Assembly: GCA_018350325.1 (NCBI GenBank)
Contig: JAEVLN010000003.1
Location: 2,341,214-2,405,213 of the forward strand
DNA length: 64,000 bases
Direction: 5' to 3'
Source of the DNA: Globodera rostochiensis
Taxonomy: Eukaryota > Nematoda > Chromadorea > Rhabditida > Heteroderidae
The translations under genes and the position numbers were made by a program. Numbering within the stretch: the first letter of the stretch is position 1; every line of letters begins with the position of its first letter. The notes beneath the pieces are model-generated. The model ran no database searches and was not told the origin of the DNA. It was given only the letters and a program-made list of their open reading frames with translations. This document shows positions 47,191 to 58,390 of this stretch, piece by piece.

Positions 47191-49339
47191 ACGATGTGCT
47201 TAATTGATCACCACTGATCAGAAGAACGTCCGTCGTTTTCGAATTGTTCCCATGGAGCAGTCAGCAGTGCCCGTTCTCGATTCTGTGTGCCGATCTTTGC
47301 AACCAACTTTCCCATCGTCCAATTTGCACTTCACTTCCATTCCATCCCCCTCCATCAATTGTCCCCCCCCCCCAATCGGGTTCTTCGTTCTCCCCCCCCC
47401 TTCTGATCCTTGCACATCTTCCCCCCCCCCCTCCTCCAGCAATGCTTACATAATTGCTGCTTATTCTCTTATTCACCCCCTCCTCCCATCGTCTCAATTA
47501 CCTTTTGACTGCTGCATTTTTGCCCTTCATCCCCCCCCCGTCGATCACTTCCCATTACGCGTTGCATTATGCTTTCATTGCTTGCATCTCTCTCTGTCCC
47601 CTTGCCTGTATCATATCCATCACCAACCAACTCAATTCATTCATCCGTTCCTTCCATTGGGATGAATTAACGATGGAAAGAAGAAGAAGAAGAAGAAGGT
47701 AGAGGAAGAAGACAGACGCTCTGTGCTTTTAATAAGGAAAGGTTTTGGGGTGAGGTTGTCGAACAGATTACGCCGGGGGCGAGGGAACTGGTTTCGCTTT
47801 TGCGCGTGAATTGTCCGCCCCGGAGGGGAGGGGGGGGGGCAAAGGGAAGAGCATTTGGCTCCCCCCTCCCCCCCCCTTCACCTGTGTTGCTTGTCGTGAG
47901 GACCCTTTTCGCCGGTGGCAGTGGGAGGAAAGAGGGGGGGGGGGAGACTTCGCCCCCTTATGACCGGCTCTTTTCCTTTCGGATGTTCAACGGGGCAATC
48001 GGCTCGCATTTGTCGCCGGGGATTCTCATTTTTGCCCGGGGCGCTATAATGGACGGGCGGGGGGACGATGACCGCGAAAAAGGGGACAAGGGCACCCCGG
48101 GGGGGGGCAACGGGAGGGGGGCGGGGGCTTATGTATTGGGCAGTGTGTCAAGGCTATTGGCCGTTGAGTCACCGCGAATTAGGGCACAATGGGAAAGGGG
48201 GAGGGGAGGGGTCCATTCTCCGCCAATTTGTTCTTCCATTTTTGTCCATCCTTTCCTTCCCTCCGCCACCACTTCATCCGATCGCCCGAAAACTTTGAGT
48301 TCCTTAGCTTTTTGGTTTAATTTCAGAGTTGAGACGCAATTTTCGGCACTATTGATCACTCTCTCCCATAACACTTTGGACCAATTTGTGCCCTTCCTCC
48401 CAAATCGCCCGTCCGTCCGTCCGCCGTTTGTCCAACCCCCGCGCCACCCCCCGCCCCCCCGTATTTGTTGTTTTGGTCATCCGATCGACGGACGACAGGT
48501 TCCCTTTTCCCCTCTTTCATTTTTTGGCGCCGGCAATTGCAGAATGCATGGGAGGGATGAATGACAATGACTGCTGCGATGACGGGGGGCGGTGGGTTGG
48601 AGTTGGAGCCCCCCCCCCCCCCCCCCCCCCCCCTAGTCCCCTTCATCATGGCTAATCCGACCGGTGCACCACGGACCGGATCGATGAATCCTGCAGAAGT
48701 GGCGTGGGGGGATGACTGGTGGTGGTGGAAGCAACTTTGGCGCAATACGACTTCCCCCACCCCGGGCAATGTGATCTGACGGAGCCAAGTGCTGATTGGC
48801 CGTGCTTTTGCTCAATCTCCCCCCCCCCCCCGAAGTCCCCAAAATTTGCAACGCCCCCCCCCCCCCCCGGCCCCGCCGTGTTCGATCTGAACCCTCCGAT
48901 CGGTCCCCGCCGTCCGATTCAATTGCCCCCCCCCGGCCGCCCCCGCCCCGTCAGTTCCGCCGCCAATTTTTAGTTCATCCATTTGCACAACGATTCCCCC
49001 CCCCCCCCCCCCCCCGTCTCAGTGTAGCCAAGCAACTATCAAATTGGCTTATTGTTAACACACGGAGCAGGGGGGGGGGACAACAAATGGATGTAAGGAA
49101 TTGGTGGGGGGACGAATAATGGGGGGGGGGGGGGGAAGAAACGTCGGATGAATGGAGGGGAACATTCCTTTCTTCCACTCCCTCTTTACTACTTTATATT
49201 TATGTCCCAACTTTCCGCTACAAATGGCCCATCGCCACCCTTTCGATCACTTTGCACCCCCCCCCCCCCTTTAAACCCTCCTGGACACGCGCCCTCATCA
49301 ATCAGCCTTGGTAGGACTCATTCATCCCTCATCGGGTCA
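47191..49339. other. Intergenic low-complexity region with long C and G runs
   Basis: No conserved protein found. Runs include about 25 C at 48609-48633, about 22 C near 48995-49015, and many runs of 8-15 G or C. Proline-rich or glycine-rich open frames here follow from the homopolymers. It should contain the GNPDA 3' end. Confidence 0.6.
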
Positions 49340-50275
49340 CTCCATATTTTATCCCTTTGATCATTCTTTTTGATCATCCTTCCTTCATCCCTTTGATCAT
49401 CTTTGTCCCATTGATCACCCTTGATCATCCTTCCTTCATCCCTTTGATCACCCTTCCTTCATCCCTCTTCCTTCATCACTTTGATCACTCTTTGATCATC
49501 TTTCATCTCTTTGATCATCCTTCGTCCCTTTGATCACCCTTTGATCATCCTTCATCCCTTTGATCATCCTTCCTTCATCCCTTTGATCACCCTTCCTTCA
49601 TCCCTCTTCCTTCATCTTGATCACTCTTTGATCATCTTTCATCTCTTTGATCATCCTTCGTCCCTTTGATCACCCTTTGATCATCCTTCATCCCTTTGAT
49701 CACCCTTCCTTCATCCCTTTGATCACCCTTCCTTCATCCCTCTTCCTTCATCTTGATCACTCTTTGATCATCTTTCATCTCTTTGATCATCCTTCGTCCC
49801 TTTGATCACCCTTTGATCACCTTTTGATCATTCTTCCTTTATCCCTTTGATCATCCTTCCTTCATCCCTTTGATCACCTTTTGATCATCCTTCCTTCATC
49901 CCGTTGATCACTCTTTGATCATCCTTCATCCCTTTGATCACCCTCTGATCATCCTTTATCCCTTTGATCATCCTTCATCCCGTTGATCACCCTTGATCAT
50001 CCTTCATCCCTTTGATCACCCTTTGATCATCTTTCATCCCTTTGATCATCCTTCATCCCGTTGATCACCCTTGATCATCCTTCATCCCTTTGATCACCCT
50101 TTGATCATCCTTCATCCCTTTGATCACCCTTTGATCATCCTTCATCCCTTTGATCACCCTTTGATCATCCTTCATCCCTTTGATCACCCTTTGATCATCC
50201 TTCATCCCTTTGATTAACCTTTGATCATCCCTTTGCATCCCTTTGATCACCCTTTGATCATCCTTAATCCCTTTC
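49340..50275. repeat. TGATCA-rich minisatellite, about 930 bp
   Basis: Built from CTTTGATCAC and CCTTTGATCATCCTTCATCC blocks. The best-ordered part (50040-50215) is a near-perfect 30-bp tandem, while the left part is irregular with longer higher-order blocks (for example 49478-49620 repeated near 49600-49740). On the minus strand it reads as IKGMKDDQRV repeats, but it is not convincing as a gene. Confidence 0.9.
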
Positions 50276-50287
50276 TTTTTGCCAAAG

Positions 50288-53200
50288 ATGCTTCCACCTG
50301 CTCCGCCGTCTCAAACTTGGTCGTCCGTCCCTCCTCTTCCGTTGGTCCTCTCAATTTTGCTGCTGCTGCCCACTCTCATCCGCCCGATGCTGCCACACAT
50401 CAATTCGTCCAATTCTTTCACCAATTTCCCCCTTCTCGACGGATTGGAACCGATGGGCTCCGAGAAGTTGGCGCCTCACTATTATGCCATTGTCGAGAAA
50501 GGGTCGAGAACGAAGCCCCACCAGCAGCGGCATCGGAGACAGGCAAAGCGAAAAGGGGGCTCCCGGGGGAAGGGGCGCCGGGGAGGTGGGACTCGCCGGG
50601 GGGCGCCGGGGGGGGGGGACTCGCCGGTGGGGGGTGGCGGGGAAGGCGCCGCGGGGGGGGGGAACTCGCCGGGGGGCGGCGGGGAAGGCGCCGGGGGGGG
50701 GACTCGCCGGGGGGGCGGCGGGGAAGGCGCCGGGGGGGGGGGGGACTCGCCGGGGGGGGGGGACTTGCCGGGGGGGGGGCGGCGGGGAAGGCGCGGGGGG
50801 GGGGGGGGGGGGGACTCGCCGGGGGGGCGGCGGGGAAGGCGCCGCGGGGGGGGGACTCGCCGGGGGGGGCGGCGGGGAAGGCGCCGGGGGGGGGGACTCG
50901 CCGGGGGGGGGCGCGGGGAAGGCGCCGCGGGGGGGGGGACTCGCCGGGGGGGGCGGCGGGGAAGACGCCGCGGGGGGGGGGGGGACTCGCCGGGGGGGCG
51001 GCGGGGAAGGCACCGGGGGGGGGACTCGCCGGGGGGGGGACTCGCCGGGGGGGGGCGGCGGGGAAGGCGCCGGGGGGGGACTCGCCGGGGGGCGGCGGGG
51101 AAGGCGCCGCGGGGGGGGGGACTCGCCGGGGGGGGGCGGCGGGGAAGAGCCGCGGGGGGGGGGGACTCGCCGGGGGGGGGGGGACTCGCCGGGGGGGGGG
51201 GCGGCGGGAAGACGCCGCGGGGGGGGGGGGACTCGCCGGGGGGGGGGGCGCCAGGGGGGGGGCGGGAAGGCGCCGGGCGGCCGGGGGGTGGGACTCGCCG
51301 GGGGTGGGGGATCAAATGATTGGAACAAATGATCAATTGACCGATGGACGAATGCAAATATTCAGGTGATCGCTGGTCAAGTGTACGAATGGAACTCCAA
51401 TGTGATCCCCTTCCAAATTTGGGGCGGCGATGGTGAGTTCCTTCCAGGACAAACGGCGCCTTTTCGCTTTCGTCACCCAATCAATCGCGCATCTCTCCCT
51501 CCCCCAACTCAGCGAACTTCCAAAATTTGATCCGGCGGGGCATTCGAATGTGCGCAACCATTTGGCCATAATTTTGAAATGGCCATATTCTCTCACTGTT
51601 CCCCCCTTTTGTCCCCTCAGGTGGGAGGAGGTCACTTGCTTGCGCTTTCGTGAGAATGTCCAAGCGACGGATGCAATTCGATATGTGCTGGAGAAGGGGG
51701 ACAGGTCGGACTGACCCCCGGGGGCCATGCGTGGAGCATTTTGAGTTCGGCAAAAAGTCCCACATAATTTCTGAAAGAAACTTTTGCTACTCTACCGGAA
51801 TTTTTTGAAATTGCTCTGCTGAACGTCATCGTCTGTCGTCTGGTCAGTGATCAGCCCCCTCCGTTCAGTTGTTTCACCGAATACATTGGCCGCAATGGCG
51901 GCTTTCAGGACATCATAATCGGATCGGAATGTGCCGAGGTTGTCACAAAAGGGCCGAAGAATGGGGGGAGGGAGGTACAATGTTAAGCCATTTTGATTAA
52001 GGAATATGTTGTGGCACACGAGACGGGACACGCCCTGGGCTATTGGCACACACAGTGAGTCATTCCCCCGCCCTCCCCCCAGGGGATTTGTTGTCCTCAA
52101 ACTGAACAATAAATCGCAGTCAACGGCCCGATCGGGAGAAGTACATCAGCATCAATTGGAGGTGGGCATAGGGAGGGCAAAGGGTCAATAAGAACATCGA
52201 ACAATTGAAGGAATGTGCTGGAAGAAGCGACCGCCGTGAGTTCCAACGGGTCCTCTCACTAAATTATATATTTTTTCTGTGATTTTGATCATCAAATGGG
52301 ATTGATTCAATCCATTTTATGAAACGCTAATCATCTCTGATCAGATCATTTTGGTACCCAACGATAAGCTAATCAAAAATGGGATTGGATCACTTCTGAG
52401 GGAGGGTCTAAACTCTGTTCGAATGTGCCGAATTTTGCTCTTCCCTCTCCCACTTCAGTCCTTCATGCCCTTCCGCTCGATGCTCCAGGTAAAGCAATAA
52501 AAAACGAACGAAAAGGGGGAGGGGGACATACCCAAAACAAACTTTTTTTTAATATTCAAAATTAAATTTGAATCCGGGATGGACGCGACCAAACATTTTT
52601 CACCGGCACACTTACTTGTATTTTTTTAGAACCCCCTCTTAATGAAAATTTAAATATTGTCTCCCCGACGGCGTCTAGCGCACCGTCGGACGACCTCTTA
52701 TTCAAAAGTTTGACGTCCGTCCCCCGGGGGGTCGGTCCTTTCACTGAGTCATTTCATTCATTGGCATTCACTCCATCGCCCCATTTGCAGGCATTCGGCA
52801 TCAAACAGGTGAGTGATTGATGCTGCAACCAGCTGATATGTCCTGTCTCCTCCCTCCATTCCACCGCCTTCCCTCCTCCTCCTCCGAAGGTGTCCACTCG
52901 ACGCGCGCCGTTAGTCCCCCCCCATCCCCCAGGGGGTTTAGGCCGAATGCTGCAACAATTTTCTCACAAAATTTTGGGGCTTTTGCTTTGTCCCCCATTC
53001 TTTCTCTCTCACCCCAATCTCATCAATGTGTTCATCTCCATACAAAAAATCCATCTCCAGATACGACTACGGCTCCCTGATGCATTACCACGCAGTCGCG
53101 CACGCGCGCCAAGTGTCCGACTTCACAATTGTGCCGAAGGAGCTCAAATATGTGACCACGATGGGCACCGAACGGATGGCCTTTCTGGACGCGAAAGTGA

Positions 53201-55043
53201 TCAACGGTACGGTAGCTGCCTGACGGGGCGGGGCATACGGTAATCGCTCCCAATTTGTTCAGACATTTACTGTCCAAGTCTGTTGTTGTGTGTCACAACA
53301 TGGAACGGCCACTCGTAAACGCTTCCCCCCTCCCTGATCAGATGCGTGCTCCGGCTTGGGCGAGTTGGGAAGACCCGTAAGTGAAGAACGAAAGGGGAAA
53401 TTTTGAGTCAATTAATGTGCCGACCCGAAGGTTGGCATATACGTCTTCAGGTTGTCGGGCACAGAACACTCGGAGACAATAATGTTCAAAATAATAGCCA
53501 GATCACCCCATCTTCCGACTGTGGGGGTGTGGATGGGATTAAAAACCGTTCGAGCCGTATTCGCAAAATACTCCAATTGGGGAATGGGCATGGGATTTTG
53601 GGCACGCATGCCGCCTTTGTTGGAGTTGGAGCAGTGCAGAAGCAAGAGAATGCTTCCAAGTCCCTTCGCATTTAGTTGCGCTGCCAGTCAGGCGGCTACC
53701 CGGACCCGAACAATTGCAATGTGTGCCGATGCCCCGAGGGGTTGGGCGGCATCGAATGCGATCGGCTTCAGCCCTCAAGTGATCAAATGGCTTTCTTGGG
53801 TATAAAACAGTTTCCATCCGGCAATTTTCAGACTGCGGGGCCGAACTGCAGGCGACTGATCAATGGCAAACATTGCGAAGTCCGCACGGAAAGGACATTC
53901 AATGCTTTTGGAGGATTTCAGTGAGCGCCGCGGGGGAGGGGCCGTGAGACCAAATCCATCACGAATTCATGGCTTTTAGGCCAACGAAGGCAGCCGAGTC
54001 CGTTTCCGTCTAAGCGATGGCGAAGTGAGTACAAAGAAAGGAATAGGTGGGGGGGGGGGGGACCGGTTCAGTCTGATTGGAGAAAAAAGGATTGAGTCAG
54101 CAGCCGAAAACCCTTTTGATCGGATTTTGGTTCTCAAAAAGGGCCCAGTTTCGGCCTCCCGGATTTTGGATATTCCCGGCGCAGCCCTGGAGGGGAGGCG
54201 GACAATAATTGGTCCTTTATTGGTTTCCTAGCAGCCATCCTGACCCCAATAGGGGTTTTCAAAGCTGCTGATCACGAATCTGCAAAAATTTTTGCACCGA
54301 AGCAACTACGAAAAAAGTTATAGCCCCTCAAAGTTGGCCAAACCATAGGGGGAATCCCCTTTTGGTCATTGGTTGGAAAATTTTTATTCTAACAATTGTC
54401 TGAAAATATGTTATTTGATGCGCTGATTATTAGGGATTCGTTAGGCTTAGGCCTAAGCCATCCTGGCTTGGGTTTCGTTAGGCTTAGGCCTACGCCTAAT
54501 AAACCTCTAAGCTCAGGTTGGTTTCGGCCTAATTTGTAAGCCTAATGAACCCCAAGCCACAAAAAAATATTGTCAGATTCGTGATCAGCACCCGTGAAAA
54601 CCCCATATATGATGTCCCAGCAGATTTGGGGAGGAGGTCGCAAAACCGTAAAGTACCAACCTCCCCCCTTCCTCCTTATTTCCCCGAAAGGCATTTATAT
54701 TCCCGTTTAAACTTCCTCCATTCAGTTTCCGTGCTCCTACGGCTGCCAGGTGACCGACTGTCCACTCCCCCTCCCCCGCCTTCGTCCAGTTCAGTACCCC
54801 CATTCCTTCCCTCACAATCAGTCCTACGTGGAGATCAAACACAAACTGGACATTCGACTGACCGGCTTCCGGAGGTTGTTGTTGACAAATCAATTTTGCA
54901 TTTCGAACGCTTCCCTCCCCCCCGGCAGTTGCTGCTACCGCCCCAAGGAGGACACTCTGTCGGATGGCAACCAAATCTTTGTGATCTATCGGCCCAACGG
55001 TCGGACCGCCCGTTTCTCGCTACGATTCATCCGACAGCTCTGA
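50288..55043 (+). CDS. Astacin metalloprotease with EGF and CUB domains
   Basis: Secreted zinc protease of the nematode NAS family (cuticle or moulting roles are common). The 5' exon is tentative: ATG 50288 begins a signal-like leader ([17 protein letters not shown]) and reaches RRQAKR, a furin-like site. The catalytic domain is clear from 51366: [42 protein letters not shown], zinc motif [11 protein letters not shown] (52017-52049), then [15 protein letters not shown], and the Met-turn YDYGSLMHY (53062 on). An EGF-like module follows ([18 protein letters not shown], about 53680), then CUB ([19 protein letters not shown], about 53836; [16 protein letters not shown], about 54823) to TGA 55041-55043. 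The residue after the third His is Thr where most astacins have Glu. Exons at 52459-52488, 52791-52808, 52890-52909 and 54726-54749 are only 18-30 nt. The junctions near 52180 and 52230 are unresolved, as is the first intron, which holds a G-rich minisatellite. Confidence 0.85.
50577..51312. repeat. G-rich minisatellite, about 40-bp unit, about 14 copies
   Basis: Units combine GGGGACTCGCCGGGGG with GGCGGCGGGGAAGGCGCCG, and G runs reach about 20 near 50795. All three forward frames stay open because the repeat can hardly make stop codons, so the frames are not evidence of coding. It most likely lies in the first large intron of the astacin, between a donor near 50584 and the acceptor at 51364. 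The transcribed strand would give G-rich RNA. Confidence 0.9.
52459..52909 (+). other. Three consecutive micro-exons (30, 18 and 20 nt) of the astacin
   Basis: 52459-52488 ([10 protein letters not shown]), 52791-52808 (AFGIKQ) and 52890-52909 (VSTRRAP). Each has AG before and GT after, and phases run 0, 0, then 2 into the exon at 53061, giving [11 protein letters not shown] in frame. Confidence 0.75.
54252..54604. mobile_element. Palindromic MITE-like element in an astacin intron, with TTAGGC motifs
   Basis: Left GGGGTTTTC(AAAG)CTGCTGATCACGAATCTG and right CAGATTCGTGATCAGCACCC(GT)GAAAACCCC are inverted repeats spanning 353 bp. The GATCACGAATCTG core recalls the repeats near 7885 and 8510. 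The interior has TTAGGCTTAGGC at 54441-54452 and 54478-54489, each followed by partial inverse copies. Confidence 0.65.
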
Positions 55044-55637
55044 CAGTTTGGAAGGCGCCGTCCGTTTGGATGGGCGCCGCTTCCGCCGTTCATCCGGTAA
55101 AAGTGCCAGTCGATCTCCCCGCGCTTCTTTCGCTCTGTTCACCGGTTATTCCCAATTCATTCCCTTCCCCCCCCCCCCTCCTTTTTTCCTCTCAAATTGT
55201 CCTCCCCCCCCCCTCCCCTCTCCCCAACAGCAACGATTTTGCTATTTGAGACGGGTCCCCCCACCGCCGCCCCCCTCCCCCCCAAAAAAGGTCCTTTCAT
55301 CCCCCGAAGAGATAAGAATTACTTATGTGATAAATGAAGAACACACAGCTCCATTTGTTTTTGTAAGTATAAAAATATATTTCTAATCAACCCAATCCAA
55401 TTCTAATAAAGTGTTTGTTTGTGAGTTGACAACAAAAAAGCGAAGAAGAAAACACTGGGAAGAGAAAACAGTAAAAAGAACAAAACAACAACACAAATTA
55501 GGCTGAGAAATAGGGGAAAATGGGGTGAAAATAAAACTGAAAAGGTGGGAAAGGCGCTCTTTGGCAAATGGACGGGGACGTACAATATGAGATCAAAAGT
55601 TTTTGTTTTGGTCCCCGAGAAAAGCTCTTCTCCGTGT
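55044..55637. other. Gap between the converging astacin and membrane-protein genes
   Basis: C runs (55169-55180, 55203-55213, 55261-55284), then AATAAA at 55405-55410, the probable astacin poly(A) signal. No gene seen. Confidence 0.5.
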
Positions 55638-58390
55638 TTAAACGGCCCTCCTTCCCCCAGACGCAGCACTCTTTTTGGAGATGGGCAAGAAATCGTCCAC
55701 CTCCGAATCGGAGCCCGAAATGTCGATTCGTTTCAGTCCCGAGGCAAGCAACCGGTCGCCGTCTAAGAAAACGGCAATTTGCACAATTAAAAAAATTGAC
55801 TGGTGATCAGATTTATTTTCAAGTGATCACACTGCCCATAAAATTGACTAATGCTTTGGCAAAAACTGACCAAAAGAGAGTTTCGAAGACAAATCGTCCA
55901 ACTCGTCCCCAAATCCTTCCGAGTCCATGGCCGAGTCCGCCGCCTCTCTGTCCATTGACCGGCTCGTGTCCTCTTCATTTAGCGCCCCTTCGTCGTCACT
56001 GGCATCAAAGTCCGGGATGAACGAGTCAAGTTCATGGTCGGATTCAGCTGAAATTGGGGGAAATTTCGAAGGTTTCGAATCGGTGGGATGGAATTACGTT
56101 CCAACGGATTCCTTTCGGGAACCAAATCGAGAAAGCGTTTCAGCACCGGACCGATGATGTACACCAACGCCAAATCCTCCACCATTTTGTACTTTTGATA
56201 GCAAATGGTCAAGAGCGGTTGAATGGCCATTTGGAACAGACGAACAAAAAGCTGCTCGAGGCGGTCGACGCAAAAAATGATGGTGGGACAGAGGATGTGC
56301 TCGTAGAGGAGGGCTGTCGAGGCATAGGAAGCTCGGCCGAACATGCACAACCCGAATTTGACAAGGTCGAGGCAGGCCCTGGACGGAAGGAAGTCATAAA
56401 CATGCGCGAACATCATCCCGATCATTATTTATTAATAAACAGTTCAGCTGAACACTCGGGAGGAGTACGTACGGTGTATGAGAAACCGTACAGAAATTGT
56501 GAAACGGATGGAAAGGGATTCGGGGCGTCCCTCTTTTTAACCATAATCATTTTTTGTGTTCCTCAAAATGCCAAGCTGGAATTTTGCTTCAAAGAAATTT
56601 TGAAATAAAATGCATCTCTTTAAATGGCGAAAAGAAACCCATCCTCCCCCCCCCCGCCCCCCTCCCAATATTTATGGCTTATGCAATGCTTCGCATCCAG
56701 CAGCGTGCCTCTGCCCCCTCCCCCGCAAAAAACGCTGTGCTTATCAGCTGACCCCCCCCCCCCGCCTCCAAATCATTTAATTTGCTCACCTTCCCATCCG
56801 TCTGAGCGCTGGCTTCAACCAATAGCAGCCAAAAACGTAGATGAAGCCGTCCAGGAGACGTGAAAGACGCACGAGTGCCGGATCGATGGCCATCCGTCTG
56901 ATCAGTGCCCACAGATCGGCGCACCAATGCAAGTGGAAGACGTAGACAAAGAAGCGGCCGAGTTGGTGACGAAGCGCGCGCAACGGCTCGAACAGGCGGA
57001 GGTCGAGCCAATCCCAAGCGGAAATGAGAGAGACGTGCAGACGGAACACGAGCACTGAAAGGGGAGGGAATTTGGTGGGGATGCAAAACCGGACGGAAGC
57101 GCAGCCACCAAAAGGTTTCCAAATAGCCACACAATGGCCATTCAAACGCAACACTATTGGAGTGAGTAAACGAAAGGTCCAATCGACAGAAGACAAAGCC
57201 CCACAAAAAAACATTTCGTCGGGGGGGGGGGGGTGGTAGGCGAAGAAAGTATATTTCGTTAACTTTCCATTAAAACCCATTCATTTCCCCCTGGAAAAAA
57301 TTCACCGGAAAGCCATCGGAGCAGTACAATGTATTTAAGCCAATCCCACAGAACAAAAATTGGACGCGCGACGTAATCGTTAAGAAACTGTCGCAGCCAA
57401 TTGGACAGCCGCGAGGCGAATTTGGCAATTTCCGAATTGATCCGGCGGTGCGCGTAAGCGGGCGCCACAACAATGGCACAAACTAAAGAGGGCACAAGTT
57501 GGAAAAGGAAAGCAAAAATGCCATTTGCATTTTTTGGAGTTATGCAAGCACTATATTCAAGGGCGTATAGGTATAGAAAAATAGTTCCCCCCTAAATACG
57601 CCCTGATTATGTTCATATCCAAAAAATTGCGTTTTGACAAAAACATCGTTTTTTTTTTTAAATTCAGAGAAAGTGCCTAATATTAAGGTATGTTAACCAA
57701 CCCGCAGAAAAACTGCTTACTTTTTATAAACTTTCTCATTTGGAAGGGGAGCCTCGGAATTTCCCTCTTTAAATTTCCATCTCTGGGGGTGTCGAGAACC
57801 CCCATAAACCGGTCCTAACCCCAAACATTGGAAAATCCGGCATAAAACTGGTTGAATTTGTTGCAAAAACGGGTTATGCGCCCACCAAATCAAATGGACG
57901 GCTCCAACAAAAAGTGAACCTGCGAGAAGCGACCCGAAAAAGGCTCTCCTCTCTCTGCCCTCGTGCAGTTCGTTGACGGAAAATGCGCACAGTGCGACCG
58001 CAAATGACTGGAAATTGGAAAATTGAAAGGAAAAAAACTTGTTGAATAGCACACAAACATTGAGAAAATCGTTGAAAGCCCATCGGATTAACTCCACCAA
58101 AAGGTTGCGCCGGTGCTCGGCGAGTGCAAATGCGATAAAAATGACAAAGGCGGAAAGAGCGTACAAAGTACGCAATTGCACTTCCCGTGAAGTGTAAAAG
58201 GCAACAAAACTGAAATGATTAAATAGAAAACTGAAAAATGTGCACAATTATAAATGTAAAAACATTGAAAAACATACCAAAAGAAGGAATTAATGGCCAT
58301 CAGGTAGAGAATGGACAGCGGATGCTGGAGACGAACCAAATCGAGCGCGAAAGAACGGAGCGAACTCCGCCAGCGCCGCAATATTTCCAT
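55638..58390 (-). CDS. Unrecognised multi-pass membrane protein with acidic C-terminus
   Basis: I do not recognise the family. On the minus strand, ATG at 58388-58390 starts MEILRRWRSSLRSFALDLVR, followed by hydrophobic segments: LSILYLMAINSFFW, then after an intron LRTLYALSAFVIFIAFALAEHRRN, then FFGSLLAGSLFVGAVHLIWWAHN (about 57900), IFVLWDWLKYIVLLRWL (about 57330) and VFRLHVSLISAWDWLDLRLF (about 57020). Further hydrophobic stretches lie at 56850-56900 and 56170-56400 (LLYEHILCPTIIFCVDRL). The C-terminal about 120 residues are acidic and Ser-rich (HELDSFIPDFDASDDEGA; SGSDSEVDDFLPIS) to TAA 55638-55640. Exons alternate with ordinary introns. The total could be about 600 residues. One donor near 56785 is followed about 30 nt later by a G13 run on the coding strand. 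Possible ER or reticulon-like membrane shaping is guesswork. It is divergent from AGPS, 643 bp away. Confidence 0.65.

Noticed and set aside
47204..49360. Several Pro-rich and Gly-rich open frames between GNPDA and the astacin
   Set aside because: They follow homopolymer C and G runs, overlap in several frames and show no domain.
50065..50250. Minus-strand frame with IKGMKDDQRV repeats
   Set aside because: It is a translation of the 30-bp TGATCA minisatellite. It has no start context or non-repeat sequence.
49340..50275. GATC-dense region as a replication origin
   Set aside because: GATC clusters mark bacterial origins. Here they are simply part of a tandem minisatellite.
50221..51369. Long Gly/Arg/Pro-rich open frames on both strands (280-380 residues)
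   Set aside because: They come from the G-rich minisatellite, which cannot easily form stop codons in any frame. No conserved sequence lies inside them.
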